A stretch of DNA of 64,000 nucleotides from an uncultured Bacteroidales bacterium (GTDB lineage: Bacteria > Bacteroidota > Bacteroidia > Bacteroidales > UBA932). Under the pieces are notes generated by a model. The model saw only the letters and a program-made list of their open reading frames with translations, searched no databases and was not told the origin of the DNA. Location: contig CAMYAE010000003.1 in the NCBI GenBank assembly GCA_947253655.1, forward strand, positions 62,001 to 126,000, read 5' to 3'. The position numbers were made by a program, and so were the translations under genes. Of the stretch, positions 9,937 to 18,032 are shown piece after piece (the first letter of the stretch is position 1; every line of letters begins with the position of its first letter).

Positions 9937-10188
9937 CTATTTCTGTCTTGACTTGTATCTCTGATAGAATTTATCAACACGGCCTGCGGTATCGACGAGC
10001 TTAACCTTACCGGTATAGAACGGATGTGAGGTGTTTGAAATCTCGACTTTTACGACCGGGTACTCGACTCCGTCTACCTCGATAGTCTCCTTGGCCGTTG
10101 CGCAAGAACGTGTAATGAACACAGTGTCGTTTGACATATCCTTGAAAGCTACAAGTCGGTAGTTTTCGGGATGTATTCCTTTTTTCAT
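9937..10188 (-). CDS. rpmE2: 50S ribosomal protein L31 type B
   Basis: An 83-residue protein starting [17 protein letters not shown]. The central [26 protein letters not shown] is the L31 core. It lacks the zinc-binding CxxC pairs of the zinc-ribbon form and carries the insert typical of type B L31. In organisms with both forms, type B replaces type A under zinc shortage, but Bacteroidota often have only this form. It is monocistronic with a good promoter just upstream. Confidence 0.95.
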   Translation of the reverse strand: MKKGIHPENYRLVAFKDMSNDTVFITRSCATAKETIEVDGVEYPVVKVEISNTSHPFYTGKVKLVDTAGRVDKFYQRYKSRQK

Positions 10189-10224
10189 TTTCTTATTGTT
10201 TTAATTAAAAATCCTAATGAGCCG

Positions 10225-10255
10225 CAAATTTAAGCATAAATACTTGAAATCCCAA
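10225..10255 (-). promoter_or_regulatory. Bacteroides-type promoter of rpmE2
   Basis: On the minus strand a -7 box TAAATTTG (10225-10232) fits TAnnTTTG. A -33 TTG (10253-10255) lies 20 bases upstream of it. The predicted leader is about 30 bases. Confidence 0.65.
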
Positions 10256-10305
10256 CGAAATGACAAAAAATAGCACTTCTATATTGACATTAGAGAAAAT
10301 TATAT

Positions 10306-11373
10306 TTATTTCATCCTGTACGGGAAGTTGTCGTAGAGGCAGTAGCGTCTGGCTTTCCTGATCCATTTCTGCTCCTCTACCTTGACGTGCTCTCTTGCGT
10401 CCTGAAAAGATATTTTCCCGGAAAGATAGTCCTCCAGGACAGGATCGGCTAATTTCTTATGGAAATCCGGGTACAGTTCAAACAGGGAATATCTGTCAAG
10501 AAAATAGCGCATAAGACGCAGGGTATGGAGCAGAGAATGGTATTCCGCACCGGGTCGAAGCATAATCTGGTAGCCGTAGCACTTTTCTCCCTCATATCTA
10601 CCAGTGGACGGGGTGAAAGTACAGGGTCTCATAAGCACTCCGTCCGGCTCTGGAAGCGTCTCCATTGAACCGTGTCTGATGAATGGTGCTCCGAAATACT
10701 CATACGGTCTTGCCGTACCGATTGCCGGCACAATGCTGGTATTGTTCCACAGGCCTCCCCCACTGTACATATAACAGGTAAACATTCCCGGAATATCGGA
10801 GGCAGGTGCTATTGTCCAAGGCAAGATTTGCCTGCTGGCATCTGAAGCCATTGCTGAGATGACGTGAAGTGGAAATTTCGCTCCTATTTCGTTATAATAC
10901 AGATTGCAAAGTTCCCCCAATGTCATTCCGTGCCGATGTGCTACTTTCGGCACAAAAGGCTCTCTTTCTCCTTCTGGCATAGTGCCTTCCACAACTCTCC
11001 CGGCAGGATTGATATGGTCCACAATATACATAGCCGGTGCATCCTGACCGATTTCCGACAATAGGGTCATCAGACGCAACACGTCTTTGGTATAATTGAA
11101 ATATCTGGCCCCTACATCCTGGATTTCCACAACAAGGGCAGAAAGGCCTTCTAAGTCCTTAGCCTCAAATGATATATGGTTGGTTCCGGGGGTAAGCTCA
11201 GCACCCTTAGGGATAAAGAGGGTCTTCAAATTGCCCCTTTCTTCAAAAAGACGGTACATATACCTCCGCCTGCCGGTATCCCAACAATTTTGAGTGCAGA
11301 AGCACCCCACAGCCCCGTTCATCAAAGCCTTGTCCACCTGATCTTCAAGCGGAGTGGTACGGAAAGAAAACAT
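10306..11373 (-). CDS. Short NamZ/DUF1343-family protein without signal peptide
   Basis: A 355-residue protein of the DUF1343 family, whose characterised members (NamZ) are exo-N-acetylmuramidases. The family core is clear: ALVVEIQDVGARYFNYTKDVLRLM (about 80-103), DHINPAGR, PFVPKVAHRHGMTLGELCNLY, PWTIAPASDIP and GGGLWNNTSIVPAIGTARPYEYFGAP. It differs from usual members in having no signal peptide and a shorter N-terminus. The PEHG-type motif expected before the IQDVGAR segment is not seen; FIPKGAEL stands in that place. It starts two bases after the stop of the GlmM-like gene, so the two form an operon. A muropeptide or amino-sugar role is plausible, but catalytic activity is uncertain. Confidence 0.75.
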   Translation of the reverse strand: MFSFRTTPLEDQVDKALMNGAVGCFCTQNCWDTGRRRYMYRLFEERGNLKTLFIPKGAELTPGTNHISFEAKDLEGLSALVVEIQDVGARYFNYTKDVLRLMTLLSEIGQDAPAMYIVDHINPAGRVVEGTMPEGEREPFVPKVAHRHGMTLGELCNLYYNEIGAKFPLHVISAMASDASRQILPWTIAPASDIPGMFTCYMYSGGGLWNNTSIVPAIGTARPYEYFGAPFIRHGSMETLPEPDGVLMRPCTFTPSTGRYEGEKCYGYQIMLRPGAEYHSLLHTLRLMRYFLDRYSLFELYPDFHKKLADPVLEDYLSGKISFQDAREHVKVEEQKWIRKARRYCLYDNFPYRMK

Positions 11374-11375
11374 GG

Positions 11376-12830
11376 TCAGCCTTCGATAATCTTATTGGCA
11401 ACGGCTATCACCTCTTCGCCAAGTCTCACGGCCTCATCCATAGTAGCAGCCTCAGAATAGATTCTTATTATAGGCTCAGTGTTGGATTTACGCAGGTGTA
11501 CCCATTGTTTTTTTGCCTCAAAAATAATCTTTACCCCGTCTATGTCATTTATATTCTCGTCAGCATAGATTTTCTTCAATTCCGAAAGGATGTTTTCTAT
11601 CATGGAAGGATCCGAAAGCTCTATTCTGTTCTTGGCGATTTGGTATTGAGGCAGGCTTGCCTTCAACTCGGTCATTTTCATACCTTTTTCTGCAAGGGAG
11701 GAGAGGAACAGGGCCGTGCCCACCATAGCGTCACGTCCATAATGACTTGCAGGATAAATCACTCCCCCATTGCCTTCACCCCCAATAAGAGCGCCGGTCT
11801 CTTTCATTGTCGTAGTTACATTGACCTCACCTACAGCAGAGGCAAAATACTTTCCGCCCCATTTCTCCGTCACGTCCCGTAAACCCATTGTAGAAGAAAG
11901 ATTTGAAACCGACACCGGCTTGTATGGAGACGCAGCCTGCTCAATGGTCAGTCCCTTATCGGCCGCTTTTTTGGAAAGTCGGGCAAACAGATACTCAGCA
12001 ACTGCAACCAAGGTATTCTCTTCAACAAAAGGCTCACCGTTTTCACAAATAAAGGCAAGGCGGTCCACGTCAGGGTCCACTGAAATGCCCAAATCCGCCT
12101 TTTCTCTAACCACAGCCTGACTTAGAGTTTCCAGATTCTTTGGAAGAGGTTCAGGATTATGGGCAAAATTGCCGGTAGGCTCACAGTTCAGCTTAATACA
12201 CTCTACGCCAAGCCTTTCCAGAAGTTTCGGCATTATTATGCCTCCGACAGAATTAATTGCATCCAGCACAACCTTGAAATCGGCTTTCCTGACAGCATCG
12301 GCATCGACTGCCTCAAGGGCCATTACAGCATCCAGATGCTCATCTGTATAATCGTATTCTGAAATATGGCCCAGCTCATCCACTTCAGAGAAGTTAAAAT
12401 CTTCTGCAGCAGCGCAATCCAGAATAGCCTGTCCTTCTGCAGCATTCAGAAATTCTCCTTTTTCATTCAATAATTTAAGGGCATTCCACTGTTTCGGATT
12501 ATGCGATGCGGTAAGAATGATTCCACCGTCTGCCTTTGCGAAGGTCACTGCCAGTTCAGTGGTCGGAGTAGAAGCAAAACCAATTTTAAGGACATCCACG
12601 CCGCAGGCCATCAATGTGCCGCAAACCAGATTTTCCACCATAGCACCGGACATTCTGGCATCTTTGCCTACTACCACCTTATAACGCTCGCCGATAGGGC
12701 TGTGACGTCTTTCACGCAGCTTCTCGCAATATGCGTATGTAAATTTAACAATATCGATTGGGGTAAGGGCATCACCCGGAGCACCACCTATGGTTCCTCT
12801 GATACCGGAAATTGATTTGATAAGTGTCAT
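11376..12830 (-). CDS. glmM: Phosphoglucosamine mutase-like phosphohexomutase
   Basis: A 484-residue alpha-D-phosphohexomutase. The phosphoserine loop reads TASHNPKQWNALK, the metal-binding loop DPDVDRLAF, the sugar-binding loop GEGNGGVIYP, and the phosphate-binding loop near the C-terminus RKSNTEPIIRIY. It probably converts glucosamine-6-P to glucosamine-1-P for UDP-GlcNAc synthesis; phosphomannomutase activity is the alternative. The start at 12830 (MTLIKSISGIRGTIGG) matches family N-termini, although the frame stays open for 17 more codons that run into the likely promoter. The NamZ-like gene follows directly. Confidence 0.88.
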   Translation of the reverse strand: MTLIKSISGIRGTIGGAPGDALTPIDIVKFTYAYCEKLRERRHSPIGERYKVVVGKDARMSGAMVENLVCGTLMACGVDVLKIGFASTPTTELAVTFAKADGGIILTASHNPKQWNALKLLNEKGEFLNAAEGQAILDCAAAEDFNFSEVDELGHISEYDYTDEHLDAVMALEAVDADAVRKADFKVVLDAINSVGGIIMPKLLERLGVECIKLNCEPTGNFAHNPEPLPKNLETLSQAVVREKADLGISVDPDVDRLAFICENGEPFVEENTLVAVAEYLFARLSKKAADKGLTIEQAASPYKPVSVSNLSSTMGLRDVTEKWGGKYFASAVGEVNVTTTMKETGALIGGEGNGGVIYPASHYGRDAMVGTALFLSSLAEKGMKMTELKASLPQYQIAKNRIELSDPSMIENILSELKKIYADENINDIDGVKIIFEAKKQWVHLRKSNTEPIIRIYSEAATMDEAVRLGEEVIAVANKIIEG

Positions 12831-12856
12831 TACTATTATAATTTTTGTCCGAATTA

Positions 12857-12864
12857 CAAATTTA
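12857..12864 (-). promoter_or_regulatory. Candidate -7 box for glmM
   Basis: TAAATTTG on the minus strand fits TAnnTTTG, 27 bases before the chosen start. A -33 TTG is present only at non-ideal spacing (14 bases), so support is partial. The box lies inside the upstream open extension, which favours the shorter glmM start. Confidence 0.4.
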
Positions 12865-12923
12865 ACAATCTGTTTCGACAATACATAAATTAATATATAA
12901 AATGACTAATAGTGAAAGAAAAA

Positions 12924-12954
12924 TTTGCAGCTAGGAGAATTTTGTCTATATTTG
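12924..12954 (+). promoter_or_regulatory. Bacteroides-type promoter of the tRNA-Glu gene
   Basis: A -33 TTTG (12924-12927) and a -7 TATATTTG (12947-12954) are spaced by 19 bases. Transcription would begin close to 12960, about 10 bases before the tRNA 5' end. Confidence 0.7.
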
Positions 12955-12970
12955 CATTCCCAAAAGAAAT

Positions 12971-13045
12971 GCTGGGTTCGTATAACGGTTAGTACTCAAG
13001 ATTCTCAATCTTGCAATAGGAGTTCGATTCTCCTACCCAGTACCA
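12971..13045 (+). tRNA. tRNA-Glu (anticodon CTC)
   Basis: The 75-base sequence folds into a full cloverleaf. The acceptor GCTGGGT pairs with ACCCAGT (one G-U pair at the end). The D arm is GTAT/GTAC, the anticodon stem CAAGA/TCTTG with loop TTCTCAA, and the T arm AGGAG/CTCCT with loop TTCGATT. The anticodon CTC reads GAG, hence glutamate. The 3' CCA is encoded. A TTC-anticodon tRNA-Glu is expected elsewhere in the genome; this one would be a second isoacceptor. Confidence 0.93.
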
Positions 13046-13047
13046 AA

Positions 13048-13080
13048 AATAACGGCAAGGTCAATGACCCTGCCGTTATT
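13048..13080 (+). terminator. Terminator between tRNA-Glu and a converging gene
   Basis: A 16-bp near-perfect stem (arms 13048-13063 and 13065-13080, with one A/C mismatch) begins three bases after the tRNA CCA. It starts AATAACGG and ends CCGTTATT, then a T/A-rich tail. It probably also stops transcription from the lipoprotein gene on the other strand. Confidence 0.75.
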
Positions 13081-13095
13081 AATTATAGTATTACC

Positions 13096-13983
13096 CTATT
13101 CACCGTTCTGACGGGCTATCATATTATAAGGGGCCATAAAACTACCTGAATTTTCAGAGTTTCTGTGCGATATATCGTAGACAAAGTCCCTTGTCTTCCC
13201 CGAAGTGTTTTTACCGACATTAATCTCTATAGTATAATTAAGTACGTATATATCATCATACATTCCATATTGCGCCCCACCTGACTGGGTGACAGTATAA
13301 TCCTTTCCCTCTTTAAGAAATTTATACTCTCCACAATTATACAATTGGAACAAATCACTGAACTTGTACTCCGGTGAAATATTTTTCAAATCCTCTTTAT
13401 GCCCTGTCATATAGCACACATATGATATTTCAAATTTGAAGCTCGTGTCATCCTTACCGATAACTATTCCGGGAACATTCTCCGGATCTGACGTATTAAA
13501 CTTTAAAAATATATCCTCATAAGGAATTTCAATAACCTGAACAGAAGTCCTTCCATCACCGTTTACCGCCATTATATTATACATACCACAAGTTCTGCCA
13601 TAATAATACCCGTCACCATCTGTATCGTCATTTTCTTTGAGGTATACACGTGATTCAAATTCAATTATTCCGGAAGACTTGTCTTTAGTTACGATTTTAG
13701 CATCACAATTTGAATCTACTGATGCTGCCTGAATGGTTACCTTTACATTTTCATCTCCTCCTGCTACTGTATATGGTATGGAAATCTTTCCCGACCTTGC
13801 CGATTCAAGAATACTCATACAGCAGGCAAAATTCTTCTCAACCTTTAGTTCAAATTTTTCAGGGGTTTTCTCGACTTTTCCTTTGAGTTCATCGATCTGA
13901 CGCTGCAATTCCGCAGAATTGTCTTTTGTGCAGCCACCAGCAAGAACAGCCATTGCTGCCATGATAAAAATGATCTTTTTCAT
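13096..13983 (-). CDS. Lipoprotein of unknown function
   Basis: A 295-residue protein that I do not recognise. A lipoprotein signal peptide ends in LAGGC with Cys18 as the lipidation site. A short heptad-like helix follows (AELQRQIDELKGKVEK, about 22-37), then a beta-rich body. Residues 53-54 are a Cys pair, and a DDTDGDGYYYG stretch near 120 could bind a cation. It stands alone between the tRNA terminator and a divergent esterase, and has its own promoter. Such small lipoproteins in Bacteroidales usually sit at the outer membrane, but no function is inferred. Confidence 0.8.
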   Translation of the reverse strand: MKKIIFIMAAMAVLAGGCTKDNSAELQRQIDELKGKVEKTPEKFELKVEKNFACCMSILESARSGKISIPYTVAGGDENVKVTIQAASVDSNCDAKIVTKDKSSGIIEFESRVYLKENDDTDGDGYYYGRTCGMYNIMAVNGDGRTSVQVIEIPYEDIFLKFNTSDPENVPGIVIGKDDTSFKFEISYVCYMTGHKEDLKNISPEYKFSDLFQLYNCGEYKFLKEGKDYTVTQSGGAQYGMYDDIYVLNYTIEINVGKNTSGKTRDFVYDISHRNSENSGSFMAPYNMIARQNGE

Positions 13984-14028
13984 ATTTAATAAATTGTTTT
14001 TGGTTTAAAACTGCAAGCCTATATAATG

Positions 14029-14057
14029 CAAATATAATAATTATTTAGATTAGACAA
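14029..14057 (-). promoter_or_regulatory. Promoter of the 13096-13983 lipoprotein gene
   Basis: On the minus strand a -7 TATATTTG (14029-14036) is preceded by a -33 TTG (14055-14057) at 18 bases. The leader is about 40 bases. Confidence 0.6.
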
Positions 14058-14067
14058 TGATTTTTAC

Positions 14068-14075
14068 TATTTTTG
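14068..14075 (+). promoter_or_regulatory. Candidate -7 box for the CE2-type esterase gene
   Basis: TATTTTTG fits TAnnTTTG and lies 31 bases before the start. No clear -33 TTG is seen at the usual distance. It is back to back with the promoter of the lipoprotein gene. Confidence 0.4.
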
Positions 14076-14106
14076 TATTGACCATAAATAATGTATTTAG
14101 ATAAAT

Positions 14107-15237
14107 ATGAAAAGAATTATCAGCACTATTGCAGCCCTAATTATCGCCTGCCTATCATTGGAGGCGAAAAATGCTCCTGAAACCATCACACCGGCCTCTG
14201 ACAGCCGCATCACTTTTGTAGGAAGGACCCTGAAAGAAGACGGAAATGTAAGTTTCGACTGGTCAGGGGTATATGCCCGTATCAGTTTTGAGGGATGTTA
14301 TTTTGCAATGAGGGCATCCGACAGCAACAAGAATTACTACAACGTCTGGATAGACAAAGACATGGCTGAAGCCCCGGACAAAATTATACGCACACAGGGA
14401 AAGGACAGCCTGATTGTCATCTTCAATGAAAGCGAAATCAAGGCCGTATCCGGCAGGAATCCGGCAACACGCCATAATCTGATTTTACAGAAGCGTACTG
14501 AAGGCTCTCAGGGGCGCACTACAATTCATTCATTCATTACCAAAGGGACTGTTCTTCAGGCAGAAGGACTGAAAGAGAGACAGATAGAGTTCATCGGTGA
14601 CTCATACACCTGCGGATACGGAAGCGAGAACAGCATCCGTACCGATCCATTCACACCAGAGACAGAGAACAGCAATCTCTCATACGCACCTATAGTCGCA
14701 AGGTTTTTTGACGCTGACTATAATATAATAGCCCACTCAGGTATTGGGATTGCACGCAACTACAATGACGGAGAAAAGGACACGCATATGCCTGAACGCT
14801 ATCTCCAGACTTTTGATATGGATAAAAGCAGCAGATGGGATGCGAAGACAAGCGATTTCAAGCCGCAAATCACAGTAATCTATCTCGGAACAAACGATTT
14901 TTCGGTCAGAAAGCAGCCTACTCTTGCCAGCTTCAAGGAAAACTATATTAAACTGATGAAATCAATAAAAGGTAACTATGGTCAGGGCCATCCGATTCTT
15001 TGCATTGGCAGCAGGATTGACGAACTGACCTATGATTATCTCAAGGAAATTGCCCATACTTGCGGACTTGAAAACATATCATACCTAGTGTTGTCGGATA
15101 AGGTGCACAACAACGACAGCGATCTGGGAGCAAGCTGGCACCCTAACTATAAAGGACATATCAAAAAAGCATTGGCTGTCATCCCTTATATCGCCACGAT
15201 AACAAACTGGGAAATAGAAGCAAAGGCAGTCAAATAA
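14107..15237 (+). CDS. Secreted CE2-type carbohydrate esterase (SGNH hydrolase)
   Basis: A 376-residue protein with a signal peptide (1-20, ending SLEA). An N-terminal beta-sandwich domain (about 28-150) is followed by an SGNH hydrolase domain (about 158-365). The block I motif GDSYTCGYGSE gives nucleophile Ser166, GTNDF is block III, and SWHPNYKGH near the C-terminus gives the catalytic His. This two-domain layout is that of carbohydrate esterase family 2, which removes acetyl groups from sugar 6-OH or xylan positions. A small membrane protein and a peptidase follow on the same strand. The substrate is unknown. Confidence 0.85.
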   Translation: MKRIISTIAALIIACLSLEAKNAPETITPASDSRITFVGRTLKEDGNVSFDWSGVYARISFEGCYFAMRASDSNKNYYNVWIDKDMAEAPDKIIRTQGKDSLIVIFNESEIKAVSGRNPATRHNLILQKRTEGSQGRTTIHSFITKGTVLQAEGLKERQIEFIGDSYTCGYGSENSIRTDPFTPETENSNLSYAPIVARFFDADYNIIAHSGIGIARNYNDGEKDTHMPERYLQTFDMDKSSRWDAKTSDFKPQITVIYLGTNDFSVRKQPTLASFKENYIKLMKSIKGNYGQGHPILCIGSRIDELTYDYLKEIAHTCGLENISYLVLSDKVHNNDSDLGASWHPNYKGHIKKALAVIPYIATITNWEIEAKAVK

Positions 15238-15241
15238 TTTA

Positions 15242-15249
15242 TATATTTG
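15242..15249 (+). promoter_or_regulatory. Candidate -7 box for the small membrane protein-peptidase pair
   Basis: TATATTTG lies 22 bases before the next start and directly after the esterase stop. No -33 TTG at ideal distance is visible. Confidence 0.35.
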
Positions 15250-15271
15250 TAAAATACAAGTTTATACAATC

Positions 15272-15667
15272 ATGACAGGAAAAGGTAAATTCTTTGGAAT
15301 AGCTTCGCTGGTTATAATTCTCGTAGCTGCGGCTTTCTTTTATTTCCGCTTTTATTTTGTGTTCGGCGAGGGCGTAAAAGCCGGAGAGCTGAACCAGTTC
15401 GTGCTTAAAGGCTATGTCTTCAAGACCTATGAGGGGAAACTTATTCAGGCCGGGTTCAAAGGCGCTAATGTCGGTGTGGTGGATTCTTCAATAGGCTCCT
15501 ACGTCTTTGATTTTTCGGTAGAGAACAAGTCGATTGCAGATTCTCTGATGAATTGCAGCGGCAAAATAGTTGAGCTTCACTACAAGGAATATCTCGGCAC
15601 CCTGCCATGGAGAGGAATGCAGAAACATATTGTTGACAAAATAGAGTCAGTGTCCAATGCCAAATAA
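15272..15667 (+). CDS. Small single-span membrane protein of unknown function
   Basis: A 131-residue protein with a short basic N-terminus (MTGKGK) and one hydrophobic helix at about 8-30, then a soluble domain of about 100 residues. The helix probably anchors the domain on the outer face of the inner membrane. I do not recognise a catalytic motif. It overlaps the start of the DPP-IV-type peptidase by 11 bases, so the two are probably co-translated. It may be conserved as a pair with the peptidase, which would be the first thing to check. Confidence 0.75.
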   Translation: MTGKGKFFGIASLVIILVAAAFFYFRFYFVFGEGVKAGELNQFVLKGYVFKTYEGKLIQAGFKGANVGVVDSSIGSYVFDFSVENKSIADSLMNCSGKIVELHYKEYLGTLPWRGMQKHIVDKIESVSNAK

Positions 15668-17747
15668 GACAATTGGAATATCACTCTCGTTGCTTTTCTC
15701 CATTTCTTACCTGTCCGTTGCAGGGGCTGCGGAAATTTTCAACGGCAGAGAGGTAAAAGTTGTGCGTCCTGCCGGATGTGCAGACGGCAAGGTCCTTACA
15801 ATGGAGGAGGCAATACTTTCCAGCTCAGTAAGGCCGGAGGCGGCATATTTTTTATGGCAAAAGGATAACGGGCTGACAATGGTAAAATCCGGAAAATCCT
15901 TTACCGTGGACATTGCAACCGGAAAAGCGACACCCGCCGGAAATTATGCACCGGCAAAACCGGTCTTACCGGAGGGAGCTGCCAACGCGGATTCCAACGG
16001 CAAAGGCCTTATGGCATATACCCTGGGGGCTGACCTGTATTACACCGGCCCGGATGGGCGCAGCCGCCTTGTCGCCGGAAACGGAGGCAAAGACATATCT
16101 TTCGGCACAAGCGTAAGCCGTAACGAGTTCGGTATCTACAAAGGCACGTTCTGGTCTCCCGACGGTTCAAGGTTGGCATTCTATCGCAAAGACGAATCTC
16201 TCGTCAGCGATTTTCCGCTACTTGACATAACAACGAGGACAGGTTCCCTCAAAAACCTCAAATATCCGATGAACGGGATGCAGTCGGAAGGAATAGCTTT
16301 GGGGATATATGATGTTGCAGATTCTTCGGTCGTCTATGTAAATGCAGATGATTTCGGCGAGGACAGGTATCTTACAAATATATCATGGTCTCCTGACTCC
16401 AAAAATATCTTCATTCAGGTTCTTGACAGAAGTCAGAAGCATCTGAAACTCAATATGTACCGTACATCGGACGGAAGTTTCGTCAGAACGCTGCTTACTG
16501 AAGACGATTTAAGGTACGTAGAGCCTCTGGATCCTATATATTTCTTGAAAGATTCATGGCTCTTTGTATACCGCACCGCCGCAAGGGACGGCTACCGCAA
16601 TCTGTACCTCTGCGACACAACAGGTGCGGTCCGCAGACTGACCTGCACTGATGCCGATGTAAAATATGTCGGGAACGACGGACGGACAGTCTATTACACT
16701 TCGGCTGAGGTCTCCGCCTCCGAATCCCACCTTTTCAGCGTCTCTGTGAAGCCCGGCAAGGGGAAAAAGGCAGGGCTTGCAGAATGTTCTAAAATAGGGT
16801 CTCCTGCAAGACATACTTACGAGGCGGGCTGGCATCATATCTCTTTCAGCCCGGATTATAAATACTATGTTGACTCTTTCAGCAGCTTCGATATGCCTTT
16901 CAAGGCTGTGCTGAGATCCCCTGACGGGAAAACGGCAAAGTTACTTACGGAATCTGCCGATCCACTTTCGGGATATGCCACAGGTGAAGTCGAGCTCGGC
17001 ACAGTTCCGTCCGCCGATGGCAGATACAGAAATTGGTACCGGCTTTTTAAACCGAAAGATTTTGATCCTTCAAGGAAATATCCTGTAATAATTTATGTAT
17101 ATGGAGGCCCGCACTCCCAATTGGTAAATAATTCATGGCTCGGCAATATCAGGCTATGGGAAATGTATATGGCACAGAGAGGCTATATCGTTTATGTTCA
17201 AGACAATAGAGGTACAGAAAATCAGGGCATTGAATACGAGCAGGCAATTCATGGAAAATGCGGACAGGTGGAAATGGATGATCAGATGATAGGGGTGGAG
17301 ATGCTGAAATCACTGCCATACGTTGATAGTGAAAGAATTGGAGTGCACGGGTGGAGTTACGGGGGCTTTATGACAATTTCACTGATGACGAAGTTTCCAA
17401 AGACCTTCAAGGTGGGGGTAGCCGGCGGTCCGGTGATAGACTGGAAATGGTATGAGATTATGTATGGGGAAAGATATATGGAGACGGAGGCGTCCAATCC
17501 CGAAGGCTTTGCCCTTACAAGTCTTGTCAGCAAGGCGAAAGATCTGAAAGGCAGGCTTTTAATATGCCAAGGGGCTATTGACAACACAGTCGTGTGGCAG
17601 CACAGCCTGAACTTTGTACGCGAATGTATAGCAAATCAAGTGCAATTGGATTATTTCCCTTATCCTACGGCAGAGCACAATGTATTCGGACGTGACCGCG
17701 TACATCTTATGAACAAGGTTACCGGCTACTTTGAAGAGCATCTCTGA
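15657..17747 (+). CDS. Exported S9 family prolyl dipeptidyl peptidase (DPP-IV type)
   Basis: A 696-residue serine peptidase. A signal peptide (1-24) is followed by a beta-propeller region (about 40-440) and an alpha/beta hydrolase domain (about 450-696). The nucleophile elbow GWSYGGF places Ser567, GAIDNTVVWQHS holds the catalytic Asp, and AEHNVFG the catalytic His. The family cleaves X-Pro or X-Ala dipeptides from peptide N-termini, normally in the periplasm of Bacteroidales. The double-Glu motif of classical DPP-IV was not pinned down, so exact specificity is open. The start overlaps the upstream small membrane protein gene. Confidence 0.92.
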   Translation: MPNKTIGISLSLLFSISYLSVAGAAEIFNGREVKVVRPAGCADGKVLTMEEAILSSSVRPEAAYFLWQKDNGLTMVKSGKSFTVDIATGKATPAGNYAPAKPVLPEGAANADSNGKGLMAYTLGADLYYTGPDGRSRLVAGNGGKDISFGTSVSRNEFGIYKGTFWSPDGSRLAFYRKDESLVSDFPLLDITTRTGSLKNLKYPMNGMQSEGIALGIYDVADSSVVYVNADDFGEDRYLTNISWSPDSKNIFIQVLDRSQKHLKLNMYRTSDGSFVRTLLTEDDLRYVEPLDPIYFLKDSWLFVYRTAARDGYRNLYLCDTTGAVRRLTCTDADVKYVGNDGRTVYYTSAEVSASESHLFSVSVKPGKGKKAGLAECSKIGSPARHTYEAGWHHISFSPDYKYYVDSFSSFDMPFKAVLRSPDGKTAKLLTESADPLSGYATGEVELGTVPSADGRYRNWYRLFKPKDFDPSRKYPVIIYVYGGPHSQLVNNSWLGNIRLWEMYMAQRGYIVYVQDNRGTENQGIEYEQAIHGKCGQVEMDDQMIGVEMLKSLPYVDSERIGVHGWSYGGFMTISLMTKFPKTFKVGVAGGPVIDWKWYEIMYGERYMETEASNPEGFALTSLVSKAKDLKGRLLICQGAIDNTVVWQHSLNFVRECIANQVQLDYFPYPTAEHNVFGRDRVHLMNKVTGYFEEHL

Positions 17748-17777
17748 CGTATTTACGATGTATGCCGCACTGTCGCT

Positions 17778-18032
17778 CTATAATCCGTAAAATGCCTCCT
17801 TCATACGGCATGGATTGCCTATCCATTTTACGGACGGCAGGGTATTGTCTATATATTTATAAAGCGAGTCGGAAGAAAATTTTTCTGCTACCGACATAAT
17901 GCTTCCCGGTGTCCGGCTATTGAGGAAGACAGCGATAGGACAGACAGCAGGATTATCGGTATGATTTTCCGCCGAATCATATTCTTGCAGTTTCAGACGC
18001 AGACCTTGCAGCCGCTTCTGCGAAATCGTCAT
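17778..18032 (-). CDS. Possible small protein overlapping the pyrF 3' end
   Basis: An 84-residue open frame, shifted relative to pyrF, starts inside the last 56 bases of pyrF and runs 199 bases past its stop. The non-overlapping part encodes a plausible globular sequence (IMSVAEKFSSDSLYKYIDN, then VKWIGNPCRMKEAF) with codon use like its neighbours. I do not recognise a family. The start could also be at 18044 or the frame could be the remnant of a longer gene. It fills most of the 229 bases between the peptidase and pyrF. Confidence 0.35.
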   Translation of the reverse strand: MTISQKRLQGLRLKLQEYDSAENHTDNPAVCPIAVFLNSRTPGSIMSVAEKFSSDSLYKYIDNTLPSVKWIGNPCRMKEAFYGL

